A DNA stretch of 64,000 nt from Halovivax ruber XH-70 (GCF_000328525.1 NC_019964.1:1-64000); one strand, 5' to 3'. Positions 35,733 through 45,749 are shown, numbered from the stretch's first letter. Translations and numbers: made by a program. Notes: generated from the sequence alone by a model not told the origin.

Positions 35733-35999
35733 CTACAACTTCTTCTGGATTCCTCGCGTACCATCCTCTTTCCTCTTCCTTCCTGCCAACACCTTCATAT
35801 TGTATAGTAACATAGAAATCAATGTCATAACTAAAACTGAGGCAAGAATAATAGACGTCATTGGGGATAAATCGTTTTTGAAGACATTGTATGCACCCCA
35901 CCACAGGCCTAGACTGGCGCCTACTGCTGGGAGTACCAAAGCTGAAAACTGCAGAAAACCCTTACCAATAGACAGGAGTAGCGATTTCTTGCTTGTCAA
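35733..35999 (-). CDS. AT-rich small two-span membrane protein
   Basis: 88 aa from a TTG start: two hydrophobic helices (about 14-34 and 47-66) and a basic tail with KRKEDG. The sequence TATTTTAAAAG about 25-30 bases upstream (inside the tenA end) could be a leaderless promoter. Composition is more AT-rich than its neighbours, so it may be acquired. Family not recognised. Confidence 0.45.
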   Translation of the reverse strand: MTSKKSLLLSIGKGFLQFSALVLPAVGASLGLWWGAYNVFKNDLSPMTSIILASVLVMTLISMLLYNMKVLAGRKRKEDGTRGIQKKL

Positions 36000-36022
36000 T
36001 GGTAATCAGTACAGTCGTGCTT

Positions 36023-36679
36023 TTAAAATAGTTTTTCCTTTTGATAACACATTTCCCAGAACTCGTGTTCGAGGCGGGCACTCGTCAGGAACGCCTCGCG
36101 CATGGCCTCGCGCTCGCCGGGGTTGCGCTCGGCGCAGTCGTCCACGAGCGTGCGCAGCCAGTCGGCCACTTCGTAAAACTCGTCGCTGGTGTACATCTCG
36201 ATGAACGGCGTGTACCGGTGCTCCTCGTCGGCCAGTTCGGCCATGTGTTCGGCCACGTCGAGGTAGCCCTGTCCGCAGGGGTAGACCGCGGCGGCGATCT
36301 CGGGTAGCGTCCCTTCGTGGGCCGTGCGGACGAGGAAGTTGGTGTAGGCGACGCAGGTCGGTGCTTTTACCGTCGAATCGAGGTCCTCCCGGGGGATACC
36401 GTAGTCCGCTGCGAACTCGCGGTGAAAGTCCATCTCGGTGTGGAGGGTGGTGTGGGCGACGTTCAGCAGGCCGGCCATCCGCTCCTCCTGTCGGGCCTTC
36501 GTCGCCGCGATGGCGAAGGTGCGCGCGTAGTCCAGCAGGTACCGGTAGTCCTGTTCCACCCAGTGACGGAAGGCGTCGGGATCGAGCGTCCCGTCGGCCA
36601 GTTCCGTGACGAACGGGTGCTCGTACTGCGCTTCCCAGATCTCGGCGCCGGCGTCGAGGAGTTCGTCGCTGAAAGCCAT
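36023..36679 (-). CDS. tenA: TenA/thiaminase II family protein
   Basis: 218 aa of a helical heme-oxygenase-like fold. Motifs include FRHWVEQDYRYLLDYAR, YPCGQGYLDVAEHM (with the active-site Cys) and the C-terminal LEHEFWEMCY. TenA hydrolyses aminopyrimidines to salvage the thiamine pyrimidine. No other thiamine genes are adjacent, although a ThDP enzyme is at 18092. ATG 36679 precedes the fold directly. Confidence 0.92.
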   Translation of the reverse strand: MAFSDELLDAGAEIWEAQYEHPFVTELADGTLDPDAFRHWVEQDYRYLLDYARTFAIAATKARQEERMAGLLNVAHTTLHTEMDFHREFAADYGIPREDLDSTVKAPTCVAYTNFLVRTAHEGTLPEIAAAVYPCGQGYLDVAEHMAELADEEHRYTPFIEMYTSDEFYEVADWLRTLVDDCAERNPGEREAMREAFLTSARLEHEFWEMCYQKEKLF

Positions 36680-36810
36680 ACAGGGACGTTGGGCAGCCTG
36701 CGTAATAGGTGGTGGTAGTATCGAGTTGTCGATCGTCAGGCGCCTGATTTCAGCTGAACCGGTCGCCGCTCCTGCTAACCGTTTTAGGTGTCGCGTGAGA
36801 ACGCGAACGT

Positions 36811-37887
36811 ATGTCCACCGACGAATTCGTCGTCCCGCCGGCACTCGAACCCGGTGACAAGGTTGCGATCGTCGCCACCTCCTCCGGTGCGGCGGCGACG
36901 TTCCCGCACGTGTACGAACTGGGACTCGAGCGAATCCGCGAGGCGTTCGACCTCGAACCGATCGAGTACCCGACCGCGACGGCGGATCAGGAGACGCTGT
37001 CCGCCGACCCCGAGATGCGGGCCCGCGACATCGAGGAGGCCTTCCGTGACCCCGAGATATCGGGCGTCATCACGACGCTCGGCGGCGACGACCAGATCCG
37101 CTTCGTCGATCAGCTCGACCCCGACGTCCTCCGCGAGAACCCGACACGGTTCTTCGGCTACAGCGACAACACGATCCTCGCGTCGTACCTCTGGCAACAG
37201 GGAATCGTCTCGTACTACGGCCCGAGCGTCCTGACCGAGTTCGCGATGCAGGGCTCGATGTTCGATCACACCGTCGAGTACAGCCGGCGGGCGCTGTTCG
37301 AGGAGTCGATCGGCGAGATCGGCCCCGCCGAGTTCTTCTCCGATCACGACCTCAACTGGGCCGATCCCGACAACCTCGAGCGACGCCGGGAGACGGAGCC
37401 GTCGGACGGCTGGCGCTGGGCCGGCGGGAGCGACGACGCGACCGGGCCCGTGACCGGGCGCACCTGGGGCGGCTGCCTGACCGTGCTGGATCAGTTACTC
37501 GCCGCCAACGTCGCGGTGCCCGAGCCTGCGGACGTCGACGGCGACATCTTGCTCCTCGAGACGTCGGAAGTGATGCCGGAACCCTGGTACGCTCGACAGT
37601 TCCTCATCGCGATGGGCGAGCGCGGGCTCCTGGAGCGCTTCGACGGCGTGATCGTGGGTCGGGCGAAGGCCCGAAACGCGTTCGAGGAGCCGCCCGCCGA
37701 CGAACGGGTGGCCTATCGGGACGAACTCCGGGAGGCGATCGAAGCGACGATCGCGCTCTACAACCCCGACGTGCCGATCGTCTTCGACGTCGAGTTCGGC
37801 CACTGCGCGCCGACGGTGCCCGTCCCCGTGGGTGCGATGGCGACGATCGATCCCGCCGAAGCGCGTATTTCGTTCGATGGGGCGTGA
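36811..37887 (+). CDS. S66 peptidase, LD-carboxypeptidase/MccF-like
   Basis: 358 aa. The Ser nucleophile is in FFGYSDNTI (about 115), with later Glu and His positions (LLLETSE, EFGHCAPTVP) of the S66 family. The family includes MccF, which cleaves microcin C analogues, and murein LD-carboxypeptidases. Archaea lack murein, so detoxification or peptide recycling is more likely. The sequence GTTTTAGGTG about 27 bases before the ATG is the promoter candidate. Confidence 0.9.
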   Translation: MSTDEFVVPPALEPGDKVAIVATSSGAAATFPHVYELGLERIREAFDLEPIEYPTATADQETLSADPEMRARDIEEAFRDPEISGVITTLGGDDQIRFVDQLDPDVLRENPTRFFGYSDNTILASYLWQQGIVSYYGPSVLTEFAMQGSMFDHTVEYSRRALFEESIGEIGPAEFFSDHDLNWADPDNLERRRETEPSDGWRWAGGSDDATGPVTGRTWGGCLTVLDQLLAANVAVPEPADVDGDILLLETSEVMPEPWYARQFLIAMGERGLLERFDGVIVGRAKARNAFEEPPADERVAYRDELREAIEATIALYNPDVPIVFDVEFGHCAPTVPVPVGAMATIDPAEARISFDGA

Positions 37888-37995
37888 GGGCCGCAGCTCG
37901 AATCCAGCGGACTGTCCTGGGCGACGGCTTGCCACGTCGATCGTGAGGAGAACGGGTGCGGTATCCGACGGCTGGTGGCGGCGTCGGTCGGGTCG

Positions 37996-38202
37996 CTATC
38001 GGAGTTCGCGCTCGTGACCGCCCGGCCCCACGCTGGGGAGGACGGGTCGGCTGGCTGGCTGTCCCGCCCCGTCGTGTGCGCCGACGAGGTGTCTGGCGAG
38101 TTCTTCCTGTGTATGATTCCTGCAGAGGTGATCTTCGAGGGTGCGATCCGGGGCGAGTGTCGTCTCGCAGACCGGACAGTCGACGGCTGGTTCGAATGCC
38201 AT
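37996..38202 (-). CDS. Small zinc-finger protein (tentative)
   Basis: 68 aa beginning [18 protein letters not shown] with later HLCRNH and HLVGAHD, a C2H2-like spacing seen in many small haloarchaeal zinc fingers. It occupies part of the 470 bp space between the S66 peptidase and rfcS. A plus-strand frame overlaps it (37975-38208) but looks less natural. No promoter seen. Confidence 0.5.
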   Translation of the reverse strand: MAFEPAVDCPVCETTLAPDRTLEDHLCRNHTQEELARHLVGAHDGAGQPASRPVLPSVGPGGHERELR

Positions 38203-38359
38203 TACTGAAATTGCGTTCAGCGGACCCACCGATATGGATGTAGCTTGCATATGCGGCGCCGGTGTCGCGCCCGTCGCGGACGGGAGAGGGCGACACCGGC
38301 GTCCGCCGCCCGAATCGTCCTTCGGTCGTTTTATCTTCGGGCTTCCCCTGTCTCCCGGT

Positions 38360-39349
38360 ATGACCGAGGCCGACGCCGAGACGGAGTCGTCGCCGGATCC
38401 GACCGGCATCTGGATCGAGAAGTACCGGCCGGAGTCGCTGGACGACGTCAAGGGTCACGAGAACATCGTGCCACGTCTGCGCAAGTACGTCGAGCAGGAC
38501 GATCTGCCCCACCTCATGTTCGCGGGCCCGGCCGGCGTCGGAAAGACCGCGAGTGCCGGTGCCATCGCCCGGGAACTCTACGGCGAGGACTGGCGCGAAC
38601 ACTTCCTCGAACTCAACGCGTCCGACGAACGCGGGATCGACGTGGTTCGCGACCGGATCAAGAATTTCGCGCGCTCTTCCTTCGGCGGCGTCAAGTACCG
38701 CATCATCTTCCTGGACGAGGCCGACGCGCTGACCTCAGACGCCCAGTCCGCGCTGCGCCGGACGATGGAGCAGTTCTCGCACAACACCCGCTTCATCCTC
38801 TCGTGTAACTACTCGAGCCAGATCATCGATCCAATCCAGTCGCGGTGTGCCGTCTTTCGCTTCACGGAACTCTCCGACGAGGCCATCGAGGCCCAGACCC
38901 GCGAAATCGCCGAGACGGAGGGCATCTCGCTGACCGACGACGGCGTCGACGCGCTCGTCTACGCCGCCGCGGGCGACATGCGAAAGGCCATCAACGGGTT
39001 GCAGGCGGCCGCCGTCATGGGCGAGGAAGTCGACGAGGCGGCCGTCTTCGCGATCACGTCGACGGCGCGGCCGGAGGAGGTCGAGAAGATGGTCGACCAG
39101 GCGATCGGCGGCGACTTCACCGCCGCGCGGGCGACGCTCGAGGACCTGCTGACCGACCGCGGCCTCGCCGGCGGCGACGTCATCGACCAGCTGCACCGCT
39201 CGGCCTGGGAGTTCGACCTCGGCGAGCACGAGACCGTCCGACTCCTGGAGCGGCTGGGCGAGGTAGACTACCGGATCACCGAGGGCGCGAACGAGCGCCT
39301 GCAGCTAGAGGCCATGCTGGCGCACCTGGCGCTCGCGAGTGACGAGTGA
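38360..39349 (+). CDS. rfcS: Replication factor C small subunit
   Basis: A 329-aa AAA+ clamp loader subunit that loads PCNA. Walker A GPAGVGKT (about 53-60), Walker B LDEAD (about 116-120), sensor 1 FILSCNYSS and the SRC arginine-finger motif (QSRC) are present. No intein interrupts it. ATG 38360 is the first Met before the conserved [12 protein letters not shown]. Confidence 0.95.
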   Translation: MTEADAETESSPDPTGIWIEKYRPESLDDVKGHENIVPRLRKYVEQDDLPHLMFAGPAGVGKTASAGAIARELYGEDWREHFLELNASDERGIDVVRDRIKNFARSSFGGVKYRIIFLDEADALTSDAQSALRRTMEQFSHNTRFILSCNYSSQIIDPIQSRCAVFRFTELSDEAIEAQTREIAETEGISLTDDGVDALVYAAAGDMRKAINGLQAAAVMGEEVDEAAVFAITSTARPEEVEKMVDQAIGGDFTAARATLEDLLTDRGLAGGDVIDQLHRSAWEFDLGEHETVRLLERLGEVDYRITEGANERLQLEAMLAHLALASDE

Positions 39350-39384
39350 GGGAGTTGTTTTTTGCGTCGCGGATCGGGCCGTGT

Positions 39385-41541
39385 TCACGCGCCGAGCTGG
39401 AAGTCGAATCGCGCGCCGCCTGCCTCGCTCTCTTCGGCTGAGACCGACCAGCCGTGGCCCGCGGCGATCTCGCTGACGATCGAGAGGCCGAGGCCGGTGC
39501 CGTCGTGGCTCGTCGTGTAGCCGGAGTCGAACAGCCGATCGAGGTCGACCTCGTCGCCGAAGCCGCAGCCGTCGTCGACCACCGCGAAGCCGTCTGGCGT
39601 GTCCGCGACGGTGATCGTGAGGTCCTGCCCGTCGCCGTCGGGCGTGCCGTGTTCGACGCAGTTGCGAACGAGGTTCTCGAGGAGCTGTCGGAGGCGACTC
39701 CGGTCGGCCTCGACGGTGGCCGTCGTCGACAGGTCGAGCGTCGCCGCGCCGGTGTCGACGTTCGCCCAGGCATCGCTGGCGACGGCGGGGAGGTCGACGG
39801 GTGCCGTCTCCGTGACTTCGCCGCCTTCACGGGCGAGTGTGAGGACGTCCTCGACGATGTCGAACGACCGGTCGATGCCGCGTTCGGCTTCCTCGAGCAG
39901 CGAGAGGTCGTCAGTCTCTCTGGCCTGTTCGATGTAGCCCGCGGCGACGGACAGCGGGTTGCGCAGGTCGTGACTGAGGACGCTCGCGAAGCGGTCGAGG
40001 CGTTCGTTCTGCTCGCGGAGTTCGCGCTCGCGGCGCTTCTGGACGGTGATGTCGGTGTAGATGGCGAATCCCTCGGGGCTGTGTTCGCCGAGCTGGAGGG
40101 GGACCACGTCGATCCTGACGTCTCTGAGGCCCTCGGCCGTCTCCCGCTTGGTCACGTGCTGGACGGTCTCGCCGGCCAGCAGGGCCTCGTTGAGCGCGTT
40201 GCCTTCGTCCTCGAAGCCGGGCGGGACGATGTAGTCGTCGACGCTCTCGCCCATGACGGTCGCGCGGTCGTAGCCGAAGACGCCCTCGAAGGCGTCGTTG
40301 ACGTCGCGGACGACGGGTTCGTCGTCGACGAACTCGAATCTGATGGCGGGATCGGGGACGTTGGCGAACAGCGCGGAGAGGCGGTCGTGTTCCTCGACGA
40401 CGTCCTGTTCGGCACGCAGGCGGGCGAGCGACTCGGCGACGTGGGCGGCGAGTAGTTCGACGAGTTCGAGGTCGCTCTCGTCGTATGTGTCGGGCGTCGT
40501 GGAGACGGCCTGGAGGACGCCGAACTCGTCGATGGGGACGCTGATGCACGCTCTGAAGTCGCCGACCTCGTCGTGGGTGCGGTCGTCGGTGGCCGCGTCG
40601 CCGATCCGGTAGGACTCGCCGGTGCGGTAGGTCTCGCCCATGAGGCCGTACTCGAGCGGGAGTGCGCCGATCTCTTCGCGGATGGGCCAGGAGGGGCGGC
40701 CCTTCGGGACGAATTCGCCGTCCTCGACGATGCCGAGGTAGCAGACGTCGATATCGAGGATGCGTTCGGCGGTGTCGACCGCGTGTTCGAAGAGTTCGGC
40801 TTCGGAGTCGGCGGCGGCGATGCCGAGCGTGCCCTCGTGGAGGCGGGTGACGAGTTCGCGCCGTTCGCGGAGGCGCTCTTCGACCCGGATGCGTCGCAGG
40901 GTTTCGGCGACGTGAGAGGCGAGGATCTCGGCGAGTTCGACGTCGCGGTCGTCGAACCCGGCGTACTCGGTCGAGATCGCCTGGAAGACGCCGTACGAGC
41001 CGCCGATGGGGACGCTGATGGCCGATTTGAAGCGCTCGCTCGCGGGCTGGGCGACGGGATGGCTCTCGGCGTCGTCGACGTGGAAGGTCTCGCCGGTCCG
41101 GAAGGTCTCGCCGGCGAGGCCCGTGGGTCGAAACTCCGTCTCGTAGTCGAGCGGGAAGGTGGAGGTGCCCGCGCGATGGACGAGCCACTCGCCGTCCTCG
41201 CGTTCTTCGTGGATGAGGAACGCGGTGGTGTCGAAGTCGAGGACGCCCTTGGCGGTGTCGACGGCGAGGTCGAACAGCTCGGCTTCCTCGCGACAGGCGA
41301 CGATCTCGGTCGCCATCTCGTGCAAGCGGGCGATCTTCGAGCGGTCGTCCTCCGTGGGGAGGGCCGTGGACCCCTCCGATTCGTCGGCGGTGGCCTCCGC
41401 GTCGGTGTCGCTGGGGCTCCCGTCGGTCGCCTCGTGTTCGGGCGGTGTGACCGGTTCGCCGCCGTCGGTGGTCGCCCCGTCGGTCCCCTCGTCAGGCTCG
41501 GGGCGGGTGATGTCGTCGCCGGGTCCGATGTTCCCTGTCAT
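39385..41541 (-). CDS. GAF-GAF-PAS sensor histidine kinase
   Basis: 718 aa without transmembrane segments, so a cytosolic sensor. An acidic N-terminus (1-65) is followed by two GAF domains (about 75-225 and 235-385), a PAS domain (about 395-510), a HisKA domain with phospho-acceptor LSHDLRNPLSVAAGY (about 530) and a HATPase domain with N box LENLVRNCVEHG, G1 VVDDGCGFG and G2 GTGLGLSI. No response regulator is adjacent. It converges with rfcS. Confidence 0.92.
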   Translation of the reverse strand: MTGNIGPGDDITRPEPDEGTDGATTDGGEPVTPPEHEATDGSPSDTDAEATADESEGSTALPTEDDRSKIARLHEMATEIVACREEAELFDLAVDTAKGVLDFDTTAFLIHEEREDGEWLVHRAGTSTFPLDYETEFRPTGLAGETFRTGETFHVDDAESHPVAQPASERFKSAISVPIGGSYGVFQAISTEYAGFDDRDVELAEILASHVAETLRRIRVEERLRERRELVTRLHEGTLGIAAADSEAELFEHAVDTAERILDIDVCYLGIVEDGEFVPKGRPSWPIREEIGALPLEYGLMGETYRTGESYRIGDAATDDRTHDEVGDFRACISVPIDEFGVLQAVSTTPDTYDESDLELVELLAAHVAESLARLRAEQDVVEEHDRLSALFANVPDPAIRFEFVDDEPVVRDVNDAFEGVFGYDRATVMGESVDDYIVPPGFEDEGNALNEALLAGETVQHVTKRETAEGLRDVRIDVVPLQLGEHSPEGFAIYTDITVQKRRERELREQNERLDRFASVLSHDLRNPLSVAAGYIEQARETDDLSLLEEAERGIDRSFDIVEDVLTLAREGGEVTETAPVDLPAVASDAWANVDTGAATLDLSTTATVEADRSRLRQLLENLVRNCVEHGTPDGDGQDLTITVADTPDGFAVVDDGCGFGDEVDLDRLFDSGYTTSHDGTGLGLSIVSEIAAGHGWSVSAEESEAGGARFDFQLGA

Positions 41542-42181
41542 AGGTTCTGCTCGCTGGTCGAGACCGGGATGGTGTCAGTGGGTACAGAGAACTTGCCCGT
41601 TATGAATGTGCCGAGAAATGCAGCATTTCCTTCGATATCGCCCGTTCCTATGATATTCACCAGCGGCAAAATTATCTGGTACCACTGACGAATATCCGCG
41701 TCTCTCAGTCTGCAGATCCGGTCCCTGCTCGCTATTTTCGACGAGAATCGTGTTAGTCTATCGAACTTGTGGGGTTACTGAGCACTTCTGTTTCGTACGG
41801 CGGTCGAATCGGTAAATAATCGAACTCCGACTCGGGCGCGAACCGGCTTTAGAGCCGCTCTGCAGGGGATATCGGCAATTTGTGACCGCTATAATTGGTG
41901 GCTGCCTTCGATAGTGCACTGGCTCGTTCTCGGTCCAGCTGCGAGTGGCAATGGTTCAGCGGGGTGCTACTCAGGGATATCGAATTCTCTGGTGAAGGCC
42001 ACGTGGGATCGACTTCGCCCGCCGAATTTCCACGCACCAGTAACTATATATTATTTCACACCATACTTCGGAACGGAAGCCACGGACTCCATCGTACGCG
42101 CGGGGACATACGCAGAGGAAATGTCCCGGGTGCTAGAGCCACCCGAGACGTGGTTTCCAAACCCGCGAGGGTTTAGTCACC
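41542..42181. other. 640 bp spacer, no gene seen
   Basis: It holds the kinase promoter region, then mixed-composition DNA with no frame I can support. Composition begins to fall toward the accessory region at 42.5 kb. Confidence 0.45.
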
Positions 42182-42322
42182 ATGCTACGCAATTCACCAT
42201 CGAGACAAAAAGCTCTCGTCCACCTGTGGTATCGCCAGCCGAAGCGCTATTTCGAATTCGTCTGGGATTCGAAACTCGTCGAGGATCTGCTTCTCAGGCT
42301 CGGCAATCTCAAGGTGAACTGA
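42182..42322 (+). CDS. Possible 46-aa protein, overlooked
   Basis: Reads MLRNSPSRQKALVHLWYR, then QPKRYFEFVWDSKLVEDLLL and RLGNLKVN before TGA. It is basic, ends in an amphipathic helix, and stops one base before the ATG of the 42324 gene, suggesting an operon. It may be a fragment of a longer mobile-element gene. Family unknown. Confidence 0.4.
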   Translation: MLRNSPSRQKALVHLWYRQPKRYFEFVWDSKLVEDLLLRLGNLKVN

Positions 42323-42323
42323 G

Positions 42324-42551
42324 ATGGGTCGCTACGAGTACGACGAGCCGAAGCCGGACGATCCGTGTGAGCGTTGCCGGGCAGATCTGGCGCAGACGGA
42401 CTGGGCCAAACTGCGAGCTGTCCACGACGGGCCGTCCGCCAGCGGGTATCGAGACGCGGAGAAGCGGGTCTGCGTTGATTGTCTCGCGGCGCTTGGGATG
42501 CTGGAGTTTGAGATGAATGGTGGATCTGGAGGTGGACAGAGAACGGTGTGA
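42324..42551 (+). CDS. Small four-Cys zinc protein
   Basis: 75 aa with DPCERCRAD (about 13-16) and RVCVDCLAAL (about 49-52), two CxxC pairs forming a probable zinc ribbon, and a short acidic C-terminus. Proteins of this style are common on haloarchaeal plasmids and integrated elements (general knowledge). It marks the left edge of the accessory segment. Confidence 0.65.
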   Translation: MGRYEYDEPKPDDPCERCRADLAQTDWAKLRAVHDGPSASGYRDAEKRVCVDCLAALGMLEFEMNGGSGGGQRTV

Positions 42552-42914
42552 GGACGTGTTGGTAGTAGGGCTGGGAACCTACCTAGTACCGTCTCGCAAA
42601 CCAGTTGGTCGTGATCACGGCGTTTCAATTTTGGTCTTCTTATGTGACTAGCAGGTGGTTTCTTTTAATGTACTGAGCAACTGGCCGTGATTTCGATTTG
42701 ATCTCAGTATAGGTGTCTCACCCTGTTGTCTCTCGCGAACACAAGAATCCCGGCCGCTTGTTCATTTAGTGGATAAAAGGTTTGTTGAGCTACGACCTCT
42801 TGAGTGGAGATAGTGGGATATTTTTGGAATAAGATAGCAGGGGGAGTTCTGAAATAGTCCATATCAGAGTAATTTGGTGGAAAGAGATATGTGTGGAAAG
42901 GAGAAGGAACGAAT
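42552..42914. other. AT-rich lead-in to the three-gene cassette, no gene seen
   Basis: No usable frame in 363 bp. A Shine-Dalgarno-like GGAAAGGAGAAGG (42895-42907) stands before the ATG at 42915, unusual among the mostly leaderless genes of this window. Confidence 0.45.
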
Positions 42915-43397
42915 ATGTCGCCTAATATTCCTGCTTGGTTTTCGATAGCAGCAACTCTCCTTTCAGGCGGGGCAATTGCCTATCTAATACGGCAGGTCTG
43001 GAATAGTTATAAGCTGAAAAGAGCCCTTAAGTGCGAAATCCAGTCCATGGAGGGTCTTGTTAATTGTACCAACTCTATGAATTCGCGTCGTTCGCCGCCC
43101 TCTGATAAGGAATTGGGGCCTTCAGACGTTCCTCCGGGAGGGTCTATCCCTACTAGTATTTACGAAGCAAATCTTCAGCGACTAGGGTTACTTCGCCAAA
43201 AGGATCTTCGGAAGATAGTGGGGTTCTATTCAGATGTATTGAGGTACAAATCAATAATGTCGTCAATTAGGGCAGGTGAGGATATTCCAGATCCCGATCA
43301 GATGGATCTGTACCAGTCCATTGGCGATTTAGAAAACCGTCGGCAATCCCTCTTTGGAGAAAACTGGATATCCGAAGAAGGCGCCGACGAGGAGTAG
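42915..43397 (+). CDS. Single-span membrane protein, cassette gene 1
   Basis: 160 aa. A short N-terminus is followed by one transmembrane helix (about 6-26, FSIAATLLSGGAIAYLIRQV) and a cytoplasmic domain of about 130 residues with charged helices. No family recognised. The ATG is chosen because a strong ribosome-binding sequence lies 8 bases upstream; a GTG at 42891 is possible. AT-rich codon use shared with the next two genes. Confidence 0.68.
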   Translation: MSPNIPAWFSIAATLLSGGAIAYLIRQVWNSYKLKRALKCEIQSMEGLVNCTNSMNSRRSPPSDKELGPSDVPPGGSIPTSIYEANLQRLGLLRQKDLRKIVGFYSDVLRYKSIMSSIRAGEDIPDPDQMDLYQSIGDLENRRQSLFGENWISEEGADEE

Positions 43398-43510
43398 GAG
43401 GTCAAGAGCAACTGGAGTCTACTATCTGGTCGTATATGAACACTTATGATGGTCCGTTTGATTTGGTAGGGCACGCAACAGTCTCGGAACGTACGTCAGG
43501 ATAAGATATT

Positions 43511-44596
43511 ATGAGTGAGCTGGATTTCCTTAAAGTTAAAGACCTCACGTTCTCCTCGGAGGAGGACTTCATTAATTACGTAGATAGTGAGGTAGACTTT
43601 GGCGAAGTGGAGGGGAACGTCAATATAATCGGGTCTGTGAGTGATTATATTACCAAAGAGCAATTCACGAAGGCTCTAGAATACGAATTTGAAACTATTT
43701 GGTCAACTGGAGATCTATATCTTTCAGCTGCTCATACTAACTCATCTGCTATTCCATACTACGTGTACTTTGATGAGGACTTTCCGGTATTCATCACTAC
43801 TGCAAACATCACTGATGAAATGCCACCAACCATTGAGAGGTTTTTGCGGACAGATCCGAACTTAGGCCGGTTTTGGCTCTCAATGGAGCAGATGGAACTC
43901 CTACGAGCAGAAATCTCCAGAAAATACGCTGATATGATTGTTCCGTTCTTTACGGGTAACAGATCGGAATACACAGAAATACCGGCCGAAAAGAGGGATG
44001 AAATTGATCGCACGATTACTTACTGGGGAGACGATGGTCGGCAAGCATATAAAGAAATGCGAACAAAGTATGGTGTCCTCCCAACAAATATTGTCTTCGA
44101 CAGACCAAACCACTTTAAATTTGGAATAAAACAAGAGGGCGTTTTCAAACATCAAGATGGCTCGATAAAAGAAGCGTGGGAATTGTACCGAAGCGAAAGA
44201 ACCCGGAAGAAGAGAGTGAAGAAGGCGATCAACACAGGACAGTTTAACGAACAAACAGAAAGTACACAGATTGCAGAACGGACGATCTCAGGTAGCAAAC
44301 CTTGGGCAGTTGAGATGGACAAAGCAATGACTTCGGAACCGCTTGAGAGCTTTGTTCCGCATCTTAATGAAGAGGAGTTGGAATTTAGCGTCGCAAATTA
44401 CAAGGTTAAACCGGATCGCTCCAGTTTTGATGCTCAATTGGTTGATAATAATAGCTACGGAAGTACCCGTCTTCGCGGCCGGCGAAACGCTATTCGGGTC
44501 TATCCGCATGAAGGGTCAGGTATTGACCAGCACATTCGAATTTACAACTTTGTGCAAGACCATTTTGATCCCTCATGCAGAGCTGTAGAGGTGTAG
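43511..44596 (+). CDS. Unknown protein, cassette gene 2
   Basis: 361 aa, soluble, AT-rich. The N-terminal half is acidic with a compact alpha/beta look (AIPYYVYFDEDFPVFITTAN near 78-97); the C-terminal half includes a basic helix (YRSERTRKKRVKKAIN, about 232-247) and a Lys/Arg-rich segment near 315-330. No catalytic motif is certain. The stop is one base before the ATG of cassette gene 3, so the two are surely co-translated. Confidence 0.75.
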   Translation: MSELDFLKVKDLTFSSEEDFINYVDSEVDFGEVEGNVNIIGSVSDYITKEQFTKALEYEFETIWSTGDLYLSAAHTNSSAIPYYVYFDEDFPVFITTANITDEMPPTIERFLRTDPNLGRFWLSMEQMELLRAEISRKYADMIVPFFTGNRSEYTEIPAEKRDEIDRTITYWGDDGRQAYKEMRTKYGVLPTNIVFDRPNHFKFGIKQEGVFKHQDGSIKEAWELYRSERTRKKRVKKAINTGQFNEQTESTQIAERTISGSKPWAVEMDKAMTSEPLESFVPHLNEEELEFSVANYKVKPDRSSFDAQLVDNNSYGSTRLRGRRNAIRVYPHEGSGIDQHIRIYNFVQDHFDPSCRAVEV

Positions 44597-44597
44597 T

Positions 44598-45749
44598 ATG
44601 ATCTCTCCGGAAGAAGTCGACTCCAATAACTATCTTCGACTTCTCACTGACTATGATGAAAAGAATTTCCGGTCAGAATATGAGAATGCGCATAAGGACC
44701 TCTCTTTAGATGCTGCAAAAGCGGCGGTAGAGGCGCTATTCCAGAATAGATACGAACCGAAATATGAGGTTTTCGAGGCAATTGCCGACGGGTTCCATCC
44801 ATACAATGATGAAGGAATGGAAACCGGGTACGAGTTCGAGCTGACAAATCCTCTATGTGAAATTAGTGAAACTCCTGCAGACGTGCTGTTGACCTCACAT
44901 GACTACCGTGAGGTCCATCTCTGCTTTATTATCTGTGAACCCGCTGGGGAGAACTACATTGAGTGGGCTACTAGGATAAATACTGTGAGTGATCTGTACA
45001 CTGGCCATGAAGAGTACCTCTTAGATCAGATACCAGTCGATGGACTTGAACCTGGTCACGTACAGTTTGTTACTGCAACTCACAAGGACGATTTACCTGA
45101 TATTGACTTTCAGTACCTTATGAATAGCGTTAGCCCTGAAAATTATTCTATATGGGTTGTTGATGACGATTATAACGGCAATGAAGATAGGAACGTAGAA
45201 TTGAGGAAAGAGTATGGACGGATCTCGCACCGGCCGTTACGAAGTGAACTTGAGAAAGGTTTTGATTATGAAAAGGGGGAAAACACTGAGGTAGGATGCA
45301 CTCTGAATAGCAATGAGTTAATAATATTACGCGAGTCCTTTATGGGTTTAATGCTAAGACAGCACGCTTCAGGTAGGGACGAGCCCCGTGAATTCGACCG
45401 AGAGGACTTCATTGAGGAACTAGCTAACCAGACTCAGTATGATGAGCCCCCAGAAGAGAAGCAAGAAGTCATTCAAGAGAGGGCCAATTTAGTATTAGAG
45501 GTAGCAGACGAATCCGACATGGTGTATTCTAAGCCGCGAAGTGAGATCAATACGAATCGGGACTATCGTCTTCGGTATCCAAGTGGGATGCCCACACAAA
45601 TTCCAGAACATATCAAACCAAAGTACATCGATTATCGCGCGCCTATCAAAATGGCTAAAGATGCGTTTCAACAAGCGAAGGAAGAGCACGAACCTAGAGA
45701 TCAATTGATGACCGAAATAGACGATTCTAGTTCTTGGGGGCCAGAATAA
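44598..45749 (+). CDS. Unknown protein, cassette gene 3
   Basis: 383 aa, acidic, soluble. ETPADVLLTSHDYREVHLCF followed by IICEP (about 91-115) has the spacing of a degenerate PD-(D/E)xK-like strand pair (Asp then Glu), but the Lys is missing, so nuclease activity is only a weak idea. The C-terminus is helical and charged. It begins one base after the stop of cassette gene 2, preceded by AGAGGTG. Confidence 0.75.
   Translation: MISPEEVDSNNYLRLLTDYDEKNFRSEYENAHKDLSLDAAKAAVEALFQNRYEPKYEVFEAIADGFHPYNDEGMETGYEFELTNPLCEISETPADVLLTSHDYREVHLCFIICEPAGENYIEWATRINTVSDLYTGHEEYLLDQIPVDGLEPGHVQFVTATHKDDLPDIDFQYLMNSVSPENYSIWVVDDDYNGNEDRNVELRKEYGRISHRPLRSELEKGFDYEKGENTEVGCTLNSNELIILRESFMGLMLRQHASGRDEPREFDREDFIEELANQTQYDEPPEEKQEVIQERANLVLEVADESDMVYSKPRSEINTNRDYRLRYPSGMPTQIPEHIKPKYIDYRAPIKMAKDAFQQAKEEHEPRDQLMTEIDDSSSWGPE

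Noticed and set aside
40573-41688. Plus-strand frame of 371 codons opposite the histidine kinase.
   Set aside because: A Val/Gly/Asp-rich shadow; the kinase domains lie on the minus strand.
5369-43453. A 16-bp exact match GAACACTTATGATGGT at 5369-5384 and 43438-43453.
   Set aside because: One such match is about what chance gives in 64 kb on both strands, and the flanks share nothing.
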